64,000 nucleotides of DNA, taken from assembly GCA_046262295.1 (NCBI GenBank), contig JBHENC010000009.1, forward strand, positions 87,238-151,237, read 5' to 3'. The notes under the pieces were generated by a model. It had not been told where the DNA came from, did no database searches, and saw only the letters and a list, made by a program, of their open reading frames with translations. The position numbers and the translations under genes are program-made. The stretch's first letter is position 1. Each line of letters starts with the position of its first letter. Below, piece after piece: positions 16,484-25,897 of this stretch. Origin of the DNA: JBHENC01 sp046262295. GTDB lineage: Bacteria; Acidobacteriota; Blastocatellia; Pyrinomonadales; Pyrinomonadaceae.

Positions 16484-17872
16484 TCAGGATGCGACGAGCG
16501 CGGGCACGTCTATGTGGTATTTTCTGATCTTGCTGTAAAGGCGGGGGCGGTAGATGCCTAAGAGGTTGGCGGCCGCTTGTTTGTTGCCGCCGGTGCGCTG
16601 CAAGGTCTTTTCGATGACGAGCTTTTCGATGTCTTCGAGCGTCATATTCGGCGGCACGTCCCATCCCAATCCCTGTGCCGTTCCTTCGGGCATCGCGCCA
16701 TTCTCAAACGGCAAATCCTGCGGCTCGATCTTGCTGCCTTTGGCGAGCAGCACGGCGCGTTCGATGACGTTCTGGAGTTCGCGCACGTTGCCCGGCCAGA
16801 GGTGCGCGAACAAACGCTGGTACGCCGCCTGTGAGATGCCCGTGATGGGACGCTCGTACTTGCGCGCGTACTCGTGCAGGAAGTGGTCTGTGAGCAGTTG
16901 GATGTCTTCGGTTCGTTCGCGCAGGGGCGGAACGTGAATCGTGATGGTGGAGATTCTGTAAAAGAGATCATCGCGCAGCATCCCGTCGCGGATGGCGTCC
17001 GCCGGTGGGCGATTCGTCGAAGAGATCAAGCGAAAATCAACGGCGTAGGTCTTCTCCGATCCGATCTTGCGATAGCTGCGTTCCTGTAACACGCGCAGAA
17101 GTTTCGGTTGCAGCTCGACGGGCATTTCGGCGATTTCGTCGAGCAAGAGCGAGCCGCCCGCCGCGTGTTGGACAAGCCCTTCCTTATCGGCGTGCGCGCC
17201 CGTGAACGCGCCCTTTGTGTGGCCGAAGAGTTCGGATTCGATCAACTCTTTGGGCAGCGCGGCGCAGTTCACTTTGATAAAAGGTTTCTTGGAACGCAGC
17301 GAATTGTAGTGAATCGCGTTGGCGATCAACTCTTTGCCCGTCCCGCTTTCGCCGACGATCAGGACGTTGGCATCCGATTTGGCGACCGATTCGATGGTCT
17401 CGTAAATCATCTGCATCTGCTTGGACGCACCGATGATGTTGAAATACTCGGCGCGCGTCGAAAGCTGGCGGCGCATACTCTCGGTTTCCGCCATCAATTC
17501 GCGCCGCTCCAGCGCCTTTTCGACAAGCGGGTGCATCTGCTCGAAATCGAAAGGTTTCTCGACGAAGTAGAATGCGCCCGCTTTGGTCGCTTCCACCGCG
17601 CGCGTGACCGTGCCGAAGCCTGTTACGACGATCACTTCCGTCGCCGGACGCACCTCTTTCATGTGCCGCAAAACGGCGAGGCCGTCCATGTCGGGCAGTT
17701 GCAAATCACAGATGGCGAGCTGATGCCCGCCGCGATCAAAAAGCTCTATCGCTTCGGCTCCGGTCGCCGCCGTGTCCACCGTGTAACCTTCTTCGACCAG
17801 ATTCTGCTTGAGAGAATCGGACATCATCGGTTCATCGTCTATCACAAGAATGCGTGCGTCTTTATGTTCCAC
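16484..17872 (-). CDS. Sigma-54-dependent NtrC-type response regulator
   Basis: 462 residues. Receiver domain (1-125; ILVIDDEPMM, Asp in AICDLQLPDMDG, Lys in YFVEKPFD), AAA+ domain (about 145-380) with Walker A GESGTGKEL, the sigma-54 contact loop GAFTGA intact, Walker B GGSLLLDEIAEM and the arginine finger region, then a Fis-type HTH (NKQAAANLLGIYRPRLYSKIRKY). It activates sigma-54 promoters when phosphorylated. The gene starts 89 bp downstream of a kinase-like gene with which it likely forms a two-component pair. Confidence 0.93.
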   Translation of the reverse strand: MEHKDARILVIDDEPMMSDSLKQNLVEEGYTVDTAATGAEAIELFDRGGHQLAICDLQLPDMDGLAVLRHMKEVRPATEVIVVTGFGTVTRAVEATKAGAFYFVEKPFDFEQMHPLVEKALERRELMAETESMRRQLSTRAEYFNIIGASKQMQMIYETIESVAKSDANVLIVGESGTGKELIANAIHYNSLRSKKPFIKVNCAALPKELIESELFGHTKGAFTGAHADKEGLVQHAAGGSLLLDEIAEMPVELQPKLLRVLQERSYRKIGSEKTYAVDFRLISSTNRPPADAIRDGMLRDDLFYRISTITIHVPPLRERTEDIQLLTDHFLHEYARKYERPITGISQAAYQRLFAHLWPGNVRELQNVIERAVLLAKGSKIEPQDLPFENGAMPEGTAQGLGWDVPPNMTLEDIEKLVIEKTLQRTGGNKQAAANLLGIYRPRLYSKIRKYHIDVPALVAS

Positions 17873-17961
17873 TTCTGCTTTACTCCTCGGAAAAGCAACT
17901 ATCGGTTGTCGGGTTTAAGTGCAAAAAACTAAAAATTTAGAGACTTCTGAGAATAAAGAAA

Positions 17962-18663
17962 TCATTCCGCCGGAGACTTGGATTCAGCCGCGAACGGCAG
18001 GCGAACGCGGAGAATGTTGGCTTCGTAGCCGGTCGTGCCGTCGTGCGCTTCGATTATTTTAGCGGCGAGCGACAAACGCAGCCCGTTGCTGCCAGCGAAG
18101 GAATGGAACGGGTCTGTATCTGCGTCCTGCGTTTGAACTCCGTGCCATTCAACGACGGCATCGGGCGGCACGTCTCCCGCCGGTTGATCCTGCGAGAGAC
18201 GAATCGTTAGCGAAGTGGCCTCCGTATTTGGCGTCGGCAGTATAATCAGCGCGCCAATCGTGATTGCCTGAAAAGCTTCGGTGAGCGCCGCCGCATCGAA
18301 TTCGCCCGCCAGTGATTCGGCCTGCGTCTCAAGATTAATTGCTCCGCTGCCTTCTCGCGCCAAAACTGTGTTGATGATCTTAACGAGGTCTGTGTGCGGC
18401 TGCCGCCGTAACTCGACGGGGCGGCCATAGCGCACGAGCGTCGTCATATCCGTTGCCGCGCGCTCGAGTCCGGCGATTAATTTAGCGACGGTTTCCTGCT
18501 CATCCGCCGGACGTTCGCTTTTCTCCATCCGCTTACGCAGAAACGTGGCATAGAGTTTGAGACCGTTGAGCTGATTCTTCAGATCATGGACGATTTGCAC
18601 GGAAGCGCGCCCGAGATTTTGCAGGGTCTCTGCGTCGTGTAAGTCCGATGTTAATTGCTTCAT
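17962..18663 (-). CDS. Histidine-kinase-like protein with degenerate ATPase domain
   Basis: 233 residues, no membrane segment. The dimerisation/phospho-acceptor helix is intact (SVQIVHDLKNQLNGLKLYA). The C-terminal part has the fold order of a HATPase but lacks recognisable N-box asparagines (AFQAITIGALI) and the DxGxG loop; only a GLRLSLAAKIIEAHDG stretch resembles the G2 box. It may be a phosphotransfer or regulatory partner rather than an active kinase. It lies just upstream of the NtrC-type regulator in the same orientation, so it probably controls that protein. Confidence 0.75.
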   Translation of the reverse strand: MKQLTSDLHDAETLQNLGRASVQIVHDLKNQLNGLKLYATFLRKRMEKSERPADEQETVAKLIAGLERAATDMTTLVRYGRPVELRRQPHTDLVKIINTVLAREGSGAINLETQAESLAGEFDAAALTEAFQAITIGALIILPTPNTEATSLTIRLSQDQPAGDVPPDAVVEWHGVQTQDADTDPFHSFAGSNGLRLSLAAKIIEAHDGTTGYEANILRVRLPFAAESKSPAE

Positions 18664-18887
18664 TTGTTAGCGGGCTGCGGAAGCGTTGCGTTTTTCAGAC
18701 GCCTGCGTTTGACAGGAAATTCAGACAACGTGTATGAATTAAGCCCAAGTTAAATATAAATAAGTGTTGTGTTTCGATGCGATATCTTAACAAAAAAGCT
18801 CTGCGTATGCTAGTCATGCGGCGGCATAGCGCGACAAAATAAAATTATTGGAAAGCTCTGCAGGCAATCATAGGAAGAGGAACGACG

Positions 18888-19271
18888 ATGGGCGACAGCT
18901 CAAATCAAAAAGTCATGGTAGTTGAAGATTTTGAGGATAACCGCTTTATGATGAGGCGTTTACTGGAGATGAGCGGTTACAGCGTAGTGGAGGCAATGAA
19001 TGGTGAAGAGGCCGTCGAGATAGCGCGGCGCGAGCAACCCAACTTGATTTTAATGGATTTGAGTTTGCCGCTTCTCGACGGGCTAGCGGCAACGCGACGT
19101 ATACGCGAGCACGTAGAGCTACGCAGTGTGCCGATTGTCGCCGTCTCCGCACATGATACTGCGGATTTTCATGCCGACGCACTCGCCGCCGGATGTAACG
19201 ATTACGTAACCAAACCAATTGACTTCGATCAATTAGAAGAGCTTTTAGGACGCTTGCTGCCGAAGAAGTGA
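18888..19271 (+). CDS. Single-domain CheY-like response regulator
   Basis: 127 residues, start supported by AGAGGA. A complete receiver domain only: acidic pocket VVEDFEDNR, phospho-acceptor Asp in LILMDLSLPLLDG, Thr/Ser in VAVSAHD and Lys in YVTKPIDFDQ. It has no output domain, so it passes the signal by protein contact. It is first in a three-gene signalling run with an RsbRD-like sensor (33 bp on) and a PAS kinase (to 22206), and is the likely phospho-receiver of that kinase. Confidence 0.9.
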   Translation: MGDSSNQKVMVVEDFEDNRFMMRRLLEMSGYSVVEAMNGEEAVEIARREQPNLILMDLSLPLLDGLAATRRIREHVELRSVPIVAVSAHDTADFHADALAAGCNDYVTKPIDFDQLEELLGRLLPKK

Positions 19272-19304
19272 GGCTCTTTCCTGAACCTTAATTAACGTGC
19301 TTCT

Positions 19305-19823
19305 ATGTCCGACGACCGCTTCGCCGCTCTTATCAGGAAACACGAGGAAGCGATTACGCGCGCTTTTGTCGAAGAAGTTTACAAAGACCGGCGCACGGAT
19401 TTGCAACTCGCGCTTTCCTATGAGCAATTAATCAATTTTCTGCCCGATCTGCTCGACGATCTGGCGCGTCTGCTGGATAAAAACACCGACTACGGCGAAA
19501 TAATAGATACGGCGCGGCGTTTGCGCGCTCATGCTCAGGTGCGCTTTCATCAAGGTGTGCTGCTGGATGAGGTGGCACGCGAGTTGAGTATATTTCGCAA
19601 TGTATTCAGCGATTTTTTGTGCCGGGAAGCCGGTGGCGCAACACGTGAGGATGCTTGGGAAATGTGCCGGGCGCTGCGTCTTGCGGATCGTTTGATTGAC
19701 GAATTGAGCGTGCAGGCGACGGTGATTTACGCCGCAAGTATGCGCCCCCCGATTAAGACCCGCACCTCCATCTGGCCGCCGCCGCGCCGCCGCAAAACGG
19801 ATTTTAGTGATGAATCGTCGTGA
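19305..19823 (+). CDS. RsbRD/globin-like sensor-domain protein
   Basis: 172 residues, all-helical. It resembles the RsbRD N-terminal domain (a non-haem globin-fold sensor in stress modules): HEEAITRAFVEEVYKDR, LSYEQLINFLPDLLDDLARLL, RRLRAHAQVRFHQGVLLDEV and EYSIFRNVF-like ELSIFRNVFSDF. The C-terminal tail is proline- and arginine-rich. Its stop overlaps the start of the following kinase by about 14 bp, implying translational coupling and a shared sensing role. Confidence 0.75.
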   Translation: MSDDRFAALIRKHEEAITRAFVEEVYKDRRTDLQLALSYEQLINFLPDLLDDLARLLDKNTDYGEIIDTARRLRAHAQVRFHQGVLLDEVARELSIFRNVFSDFLCREAGGATREDAWEMCRALRLADRLIDELSVQATVIYAASMRPPIKTRTSIWPPPRRRKTDFSDESS

Positions 19824-22206
19824 GGGACATATTCGTAGAGCAATACCTTTCCCGCGTAGCGTCCGTGCCAAGCTGCTGGTCATACTGGTCGCATTATCGC
19901 TGCCGCTGCTGATCGTCAGCCTCAATCAAATTAACAATTATCGCCGCAGCTTGGACGACCAGACGGCGATTATCGCGCGCATTGAAACAGCGGCGGCAGC
20001 AAGCGCGCTCACCTCTTGGCTTGAAGACCATCCAGCCGTTGTCGCCAAACCGGACACGCTTGCCCCCGACGACGCCAGCAAATTGAGCGCGTTGCTTCAA
20101 AGAAGCGCGACCGCGAACGCCAGTACAGACATCGCCGTTTTCGACGCGCAGGGCAAAATCGTGCCCGTCTCTTCTGCGCCCGTGCCGACTTTCCTAAAGC
20201 AGGCGGAAAATCTATCCGATGCGACACGATTGATGTGGAGCGACGGCGTGGAGCGCGTAACCAGCACCGCGCGCGTCGAGCCTTACGGCTGGAACGTGGC
20301 GATTGGCCTTCCCGTGCTGGAAAACAGCGTCGCAGGCCATGCACTTCTGACGCTCGCGGCGACATGGGCGGCGACGCTGCTGGCTTCTGCGCTGCTACTG
20401 GTGTGGGCTGTCACACGCTTTACAAAACCTTTACGTAAGCTTGCCGCCTCCGCTTCGACGCTCGGCGATGGGCAGTTGCAGGAGCGCGTGGCGGTTGAAA
20501 CGGACGACGAAGTGGGCGCGCTGGCCGAAGGCTTCAACGTCATGGCCGCGCATCTCGAAAGCAAGTTTGACGAATTGCAAACGCAGGGAGCCTTTATCGA
20601 AGAGGTGCTCGACGGATTGCCGCTCGGTGTCGCCGTGCTCGACGCGAGCCTGATAGTGCGCAAAGCCAATCCGACTTTCGCCAAATTCGTCGGAGGCGAT
20701 CCGGCGGCGCTTAAAGGGCGCGGCCTTTATGAAGCGGCGGCGGGACTTGCCGTGCTCAGCGATGTGGTTGAAGACGTGCGCCGCACGCGCAAACCGTTTG
20801 TGACTTATAGCCTGCCCCTCACTTTAGTCGCGCCCGCCAAAGCGAGCGGAGCGAAGATTGAACAAACGAACTTTTGGGACGTAACGCTCTGGCCGGTTAC
20901 CGAGCGCGGCGCTGAACGCGGCGATCTGGTCGTGATTATGTCGGAAGTCTCAAAGCGCGTGCGCGCCGAAAAACTCGCTACCTCCGCTTTCGCTTCCGAA
21001 CGCGCGCGTGCCGCAGAACTTGCGAGCGTCATCAATCAGATGAGCGAAGGCGTTATCATCATTGACCGACAGGAGCGGTATCGTATCAACATCGCGGCGG
21101 CTGGGATCATCGGGCGCAAGCCGAGCGAATTTCGTGACGGCGTGCAGGCGCTAATTGCAGACCTCGCCCTGCGAAACATGGACGGGCACGAAATCCCGGA
21201 AATGGAGACGCCGCTCGCCCGCGCGCTACGCGAGCGCCAGCAGGTAGAAGACGAACCTTTGAAGATCGTGCGCGACGATGGCGAAACGCGGGTCGTTGCC
21301 TTGAGCGCGACACCGCTGGTCGGCGAAGATGGCGAGCCGGAAGGCGCGGTGGCGGTCTTCCGCGACATCACGGAAAAAGTCGAGCAGCACGCGGAACTGG
21401 TTGCCGCCTACGAGCGTTTGCGCGAGCATGACCGCCTGAAGTCGGCCTTTGTCTCAAACATCAGCCACGAACTGCGCACGCCCTTGAACGTCATCATGGG
21501 ATTGTGCCAACTGCTCGAACGCGATACTCAACTTCCGCTTGCGCCGCTACAGGATGAAGCCGTCAGACGCATGGAGCGAAACGCGCGCGCGCTGCTCGAA
21601 CTCGTCAACGATCTGCTGGACTACTCGCGGCTTGAGTCAGGGCAGGCGGCGCTGCGCCTCGAGACTGTTGATGTGGCGAACGCAATTCAGGGAATCGCAG
21701 CGAATTATCTGTCCGAGGCGGAGAACAAGGGAATCGCTTTGCAGATTAACGCTTCGCAGGAGATCGGCGATATCGTAACCGACAGACATAAGCTGTCACA
21801 GGTGCTCTCCAATTTAATCGGCAATGCGATTAAGTTTACTTCCGCCGGAACAGTGGCGGTCAACGCCGCCGCGCTCGATGCCGAACGCTGGTATGTGGAA
21901 GTCAGCGACACCGGCATCGGAATGTCGAGTGAAGCACTCTCTTACATTTTCGACGAGTTCCGGCAGGTTGACGATAGACTCGCGCGCGCTTACGGCGGAA
22001 CCGGACTGGGTTTAGCGATTACGCGCAAAATCGTTGAATTGCTCGAAGGCGAAATCACCGTTGAAAGCAAGCCGGATGAAGGCAGCCGCTTTCGCCTCAC
22101 GTGGCCGCGCGCGATACGCCAGCACACCGGCACAGGCTCGCTCGCCGACCGCGCTGTGCCCGACCCCGCGATTCAATCCGCCGCCTTGCGCGCCCGCGCG
22201 CGATAG
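19810..22206 (+). CDS. Membrane PAS-domain sensor histidine kinase
   Basis: 798 residues from ATG 19810 (a GTG immediately before is possible). Order: transmembrane helix (about 15-35), periplasmic sensor (~40-170), second helix (~180-203), HAMP (~205-260), PAS (~265-385), second PAS with C-terminal EGAVAVFRDITEKVEQH (~400-520), HisKA with FVSNISHELRTPLNV, and HATPase with NLIGNAIKFT, DTGIGM and GGTGLGLAI. All catalytic boxes are intact, so it should autophosphorylate. It is coupled to the RsbRD-like gene, with the CheY-like protein as probable acceptor. Confidence 0.93.
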   Translation: MNRREGHIRRAIPFPRSVRAKLLVILVALSLPLLIVSLNQINNYRRSLDDQTAIIARIETAAAASALTSWLEDHPAVVAKPDTLAPDDASKLSALLQRSATANASTDIAVFDAQGKIVPVSSAPVPTFLKQAENLSDATRLMWSDGVERVTSTARVEPYGWNVAIGLPVLENSVAGHALLTLAATWAATLLASALLLVWAVTRFTKPLRKLAASASTLGDGQLQERVAVETDDEVGALAEGFNVMAAHLESKFDELQTQGAFIEEVLDGLPLGVAVLDASLIVRKANPTFAKFVGGDPAALKGRGLYEAAAGLAVLSDVVEDVRRTRKPFVTYSLPLTLVAPAKASGAKIEQTNFWDVTLWPVTERGAERGDLVVIMSEVSKRVRAEKLATSAFASERARAAELASVINQMSEGVIIIDRQERYRINIAAAGIIGRKPSEFRDGVQALIADLALRNMDGHEIPEMETPLARALRERQQVEDEPLKIVRDDGETRVVALSATPLVGEDGEPEGAVAVFRDITEKVEQHAELVAAYERLREHDRLKSAFVSNISHELRTPLNVIMGLCQLLERDTQLPLAPLQDEAVRRMERNARALLELVNDLLDYSRLESGQAALRLETVDVANAIQGIAANYLSEAENKGIALQINASQEIGDIVTDRHKLSQVLSNLIGNAIKFTSAGTVAVNAAALDAERWYVEVSDTGIGMSSEALSYIFDEFRQVDDRLARAYGGTGLGLAITRKIVELLEGEITVESKPDEGSRFRLTWPRAIRQHTGTGSLADRAVPDPAIQSAALRARAR

Positions 22207-22290
22207 CGCAAACTTAAAAGCGTAGACTTATTCTGCGAACATTTGTTTTCGACTTTAGATGCCGTCCGAACACCTTTTGAGAGATGTGCC

Positions 22291-22800
22291 ATGTCAACCA
22301 CCGAACCGAACGCCGTCGCCGTTGATTCTTCGCGCCGCACAATTTTTATTATCGTCGGCGGGATCGGAATTGTTTTGTTCGCCGGACTCTTTTATTTAAT
22401 GAGCCGCCCGGATCGAAGCGGTGCGGGTGTTGGGACGCTGCGTCTGGAAGGCGCGTTGCGCGCCGGGTCGCCGGACTTCGAGAAGTACGTCGGCCTCGTT
22501 AAAGTTGACGCGCCGGAAGCGACGGAAGGCACGCGCGCCATCGGCGACATCGTGATGACTTTGACGACGACGGTGCGCAACTTTTCGGGGCGCACCATCA
22601 GCGGGCTTGAGATGCGCGCGGCGGTCGTTGATCTTGCGGGCAAGCCCGTCAAAGAGCGCACAGTGATCGTCATTCCCGGCAGGCAACCCGCGCTTGAGCC
22701 GAACAAAACCATCAACGTGCCGGTGATGCTCGAAGGCTTCAGCAAAACGGACACGCGCGCCAATATTAAAATGGAAGTGACGGGGCTGCTCTTTAAGTAA
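22291..22800 (+). CDS. Single-pass membrane protein of unknown function
   Basis: 169 residues from ATG 22291, chosen because the cytoplasmic tail plus transmembrane helix begin there (RRTIFIIVGGIGIVLFAGLF, residues ~15-35). The extracytoplasmic part is a beta-sandwich-like domain (DIVMTLTTTVRNFSGRTI, MRAAVVDLAGKPVKERTVIV, NKTINVPVMLEGF) of the kind seen in FxLYD/DUF2393-like domains. It lies 84 bp after the kinase and convergent with the ABC transporter gene. No specific role can be assigned. Confidence 0.65.
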   Translation: MSTTEPNAVAVDSSRRTIFIIVGGIGIVLFAGLFYLMSRPDRSGAGVGTLRLEGALRAGSPDFEKYVGLVKVDAPEATEGTRAIGDIVMTLTTTVRNFSGRTISGLEMRAAVVDLAGKPVKERTVIVIPGRQPALEPNKTINVPVMLEGFSKTDTRANIKMEVTGLLFK

Positions 22801-22835
22801 AGAAGTAAAGACGCCGATTGATTGATGAAGGTGGC

Positions 22836-23792
22836 TTAACGATTGGCGGACACTTCGCGTATGAACAGTTCTTCGAGCGATTGCTTAATCGGTTGAATCG
22901 AGACGAGTCGCCCGCCTGCCTGCCTCAGCACTGCCAGCACCGCATCAATCTCCCGCTCATCATTGACTTCAATGCGCGCTCCGTTGCTCGTTGACGTTAC
23001 GTCGGATTCATTGAGCCGGGGAAGCAATCCTCGCATCGTTTTCGCATTGACGCCCGCCGTTAGAATCTCGAAGCGATTGCCTTGATCGTGTCCCGCGCTG
23101 CGTTCGCGCAGTTCTTCGATTCGTCCCAGCTCGACGAGCCGCCCGCGATTCATAATGGCGACGCGGTCACATAACACTTCGACATCGGAGAGAATATGCG
23201 AGCAGAGGAAAACCGTGCGGCCTTCCTCACGAAGCGATGCGATAAGGTCGCGCGTTTCGCGTCGCCCGACGGGATCAAGCCCGCTCATCGGTTCATCCAG
23301 AAACACGATTTCAGGATCGCCGACAAGCGACTGCGCCAGCCCGACGCGCTGAAGCATCCCCTTCGAGAATTTGCGCAACTGTTTGTCCCATGCCGCTTCG
23401 TCCAGATGCACGCGCGCCAGTAATGCCGCCGCGCGGCGTCGTCGCTCCACCGCGTTGTAGCCGAAAAGCTCCGCGCAGTAGTCCAGAAATTCGCGTGCCG
23501 TCAGATAATCGTAGAAGTAAGGATTCTCCGGCAGATAGCCAATCGCGCGGTGCATACCGACATCATTGATATCGCGTCCGAGAATGCGCGCCCCGCCCGC
23601 GCTCGGATAAACAAGCCGCATCAAAAGTTTCAGCGTCGTCGTTTTGCCTGCGCCGTTTGCTCCTAGAAAGCCGAAGATTTCGCCTCGCTCGACCGTCAAC
23701 GAAAGACCGTCCAGCGCACGCACCTTGCGCTTACGCCAGAAGCCCACTTCGTAATCTTTCGTCAGATTCTCGATTTCGACAACTGTTGACAT
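22836..23792 (-). CDS. ABC transporter ATP-binding protein
   Basis: 318 residues. Walker A GANGAGKTT, Q-loop region GYLPENPYFYDYL, signature KFSKGMLQRVGLA (variant of LSGGQ), Walker B EIVFLDEPMSGLDP and the His-switch in LCSHILSDVE. The C-terminal ~90 residues match the extra domain of CcmA-type ABC-2 ATPases. It powers export with the ABC-2 permease encoded upstream (24885-25766), with a TPR protein gene in between. The substrate is not evident. Confidence 0.92.
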   Translation of the reverse strand: MSTVVEIENLTKDYEVGFWRKRKVRALDGLSLTVERGEIFGFLGANGAGKTTTLKLLMRLVYPSAGGARILGRDINDVGMHRAIGYLPENPYFYDYLTAREFLDYCAELFGYNAVERRRRAAALLARVHLDEAAWDKQLRKFSKGMLQRVGLAQSLVGDPEIVFLDEPMSGLDPVGRRETRDLIASLREEGRTVFLCSHILSDVEVLCDRVAIMNRGRLVELGRIEELRERSAGHDQGNRFEILTAGVNAKTMRGLLPRLNESDVTSTSNGARIEVNDEREIDAVLAVLRQAGGRLVSIQPIKQSLEELFIREVSANR

Positions 23793-23919
23793 AGGTTTGA
23801 AGAATAGCGGTCAGAAGTTTGAAGTCAAGAGTCTGGAGTCAAGAGTCTGGAATTTGGATACAGCATAATTTGTGTTCGCTGCTTGATTCGCGTGTGGAAT
23901 CCATAATCTGTTTTTACAT

Positions 23920-24888
23920 TCACTTATAAGGAACTTTGGACTGAAAATCGAGGTCTACGTCGCAGCCGCCGTTGCGTAAAACGTAGGGCGTGCCCGCCGG
24001 ATCGAGGGGCGCGCCCGATGCTTCAATCCTGAGCCGTGCGGTTCGCAGTGTCGCCGCCACGTCCTTCCATGTCGAGACACAGCGTCCCGTGCGCGATTTG
24101 TAATCAGAGAGCGCGCGGCGGATTGCGTCGCGCTCGTCAAACGACGCGAGTTGCAGCAGGCGGCGCGCGGCCATCTCTTTAACCTGCTCGTCGCTCGCTT
24201 CATTCATCATCCGCGTGTACATCTCTCCGGCAAGCTGGCGGCTGCCGCCTTCCGCCGTCAGTCGCGCGCTCAATGCCAGCATCCACTTCGGCGCGTCGCG
24301 CAGTTTCGCGCCCGCTCCGTAAGCTGCGCTCGCCGCCGTGTAGTCCTGTTGCTGCCAGTAGATGTAGCCTAGATGCTGGTAGAGACGCCATGCTTCGGGA
24401 TTGGCCGCAATGCCTTTTTTGAGCAGCGTGATGGCGGCCTCTTCGTTGACCGCCGGGAGCACCAGTGCGGCGTATTCATAAGCCGGTATGAATTGCGGAT
24501 CGAGCGTCGTCGTCGCATCGAGAAGCGGCGCAAGCAGTCTTAAATCGAGCGGGCTTAGATCGTCTAACTGAATGCTGCCGAGGCCGCCGTGAGCGATAAT
24601 CTTGCGCCCGACATATTGCAGCGCACGCATCCAGTACCAATCCGCGATAAGACCGTTGAAGCCCAAACTCAAACGTCTTGCCGTTGCGCCTGAAACATAC
24701 AAACGCTCTTCTTCAAGGCGCGCGTCAATTGGCGGGCGATGTGCGTCCGTCCAACGCGCGAGCGCAACGACAGAGAAGAAGCCGAGTAAAATTATTAAGC
24801 ACAGCGCAGCGGTCTTTCCCTTTGCGTCGAAGCGCCGTCTATCGGGAGAGACGTTAGCGAACGGATTGTTTCCGGCGTGCGGCGTCAT
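23920..24888 (-). CDS. Membrane-anchored TPR protein
   Basis: I choose MTPHAGNNPFAN (24888) because its ATG overlaps the TGA of the upstream permease (ATGA coupling); the 61-residue upstream extension overlaps the permease in another frame. 322 residues: one transmembrane helix (about 25-45, ALCLIILLGFFSVVALA), then helical repeats (FIPAYEYAALVL, EAWRLYQHLGYIYWQQQDYTAASAAYGAG) and a C-terminal part with PLDPAGTPYVL. Translationally coupled to the permease and followed by the ATPase, so it is probably an accessory subunit of this exporter. Confidence 0.75.
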   Translation of the reverse strand: MTPHAGNNPFANVSPDRRRFDAKGKTAALCLIILLGFFSVVALARWTDAHRPPIDARLEEERLYVSGATARRLSLGFNGLIADWYWMRALQYVGRKIIAHGGLGSIQLDDLSPLDLRLLAPLLDATTTLDPQFIPAYEYAALVLPAVNEEAAITLLKKGIAANPEAWRLYQHLGYIYWQQQDYTAASAAYGAGAKLRDAPKWMLALSARLTAEGGSRQLAGEMYTRMMNEASDEQVKEMAARRLLQLASFDERDAIRRALSDYKSRTGRCVSTWKDVAATLRTARLRIEASGAPLDPAGTPYVLRNGGCDVDLDFQSKVPYK

Positions 24889-25766
24889 TTGAAGTTGCGG
24901 CGATTGAAGATCAGGGTTGCGGCGGCCAGCAGAACCGCGATGTACACGCAAGCGTAAAGCAGCGCGGCGGCAATCAACGCGGGCGCGGGCGTTTGGCCGT
25001 ATGCCGCCGGGGTGATGAAACTGTAATTGGCGAAGTTCGGCAGCAAATAGTAAAGCGCGGTGAAAAACCAACGCGCGCTCGTCGTTCCCATCGAACCGGC
25101 GAGCGTCTTTAAGTCCGCGCTAAAGTGGCTGATGATGAAGACGAAGAAAGTCAAAAGCGCGGAGAGCGCCGGGGAAGAGAATGAAGAAAAGAGCAACGCC
25201 ACCGCCGTCAGAATCATTAACTCGAAATAGATGAGCAGCACGGCAGGCCAGATGCTTGCCGCGAGCGGAGTCCACCCGCGTTTGACGTAAACGAGCGCGA
25301 GCGATACGCCTGCGCCCATCACCGCGATGTTGACGAAGAGCGTCAGACACAAGCCCAGATATTTGCCCACGAGAAATTCGCCGCGCCCGACGGGTTTCGA
25401 GAAAATCGCGTAAACCGTGCGCCGCTCAAGCTCTTTGTAAACCAACCCGACGCCGACAAAAATGGCGATGAACGCGCCGAACAACAAACTCGCGCTCAAG
25501 CCCAGATCAACGATAATCTTCGATTCCTGTCCCGCCGAAAGCTCGCCCAAAAATATCGCGCTCGCCGTCAGCAAGAGAACGAACAGCACAAGGTTATACA
25601 GCACGCGGTCGCGCACGGCTTCGCGGAAAGTGTTGCGCGTAATCGCGGCGATGCGCTGCATCCTCTGGCGCTCCGTCGCAAAGAACGACGGCACGCGGCG
25701 TTGCTCTTCAACAGTATTCCAGTGCGGTGCGGGATCGATAATCTGCTCGGTTCTTTTCAGGAGCAT
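24885..25766 (-). CDS. ABC-2 type permease
   Basis: 293 residues, about six membrane segments (VLYNLVLFVLLLTASAIFL, LLFGAFIAIFVGVGLVY, LGLCLTLFVNIAVMGAGV and later). The soluble turn ELERRTVYAIFSKPVGRGEFLVGKY is typical of ABC-2 membrane subunits of the NosY/CcmB-like kind. A start at 25661 (MQRIAAITRNTF) is possible since the first 35 residues are hydrophilic. It is the first gene of a three-gene operon with the TPR protein and ATPase. Confidence 0.85.
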   Translation of the reverse strand: MLLKRTEQIIDPAPHWNTVEEQRRVPSFFATERQRMQRIAAITRNTFREAVRDRVLYNLVLFVLLLTASAIFLGELSAGQESKIIVDLGLSASLLFGAFIAIFVGVGLVYKELERRTVYAIFSKPVGRGEFLVGKYLGLCLTLFVNIAVMGAGVSLALVYVKRGWTPLAASIWPAVLLIYFELMILTAVALLFSSFSSPALSALLTFFVFIISHFSADLKTLAGSMGTTSARWFFTALYYLLPNFANYSFITPAAYGQTPAPALIAAALLYACVYIAVLLAAATLIFNRRNFK

Positions 25767-25897
25767 ACAAAATTAGATGAATGCACGGTTGATGCGAAAA
25801 ATTCCAAAGCACTTAAAAAATACATGGCATATCAGACGATGACGCGCGAACCGGATTTTAACCGTTAACCGTTTTCAGTCAAAGATATTTGTCTGAA

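Noticed and set aside
17108..17932. 274-residue plus-strand frame
   Set aside because: Fully antisense to the NtrC-type gene, whose catalytic motifs are intact. High G+C third positions create such shadow frames.
23808..23860. Direct repeat gagtcaagagtctgga
   Set aside because: Two short copies in an intergenic spacer; too short to call a mobile element or operator.
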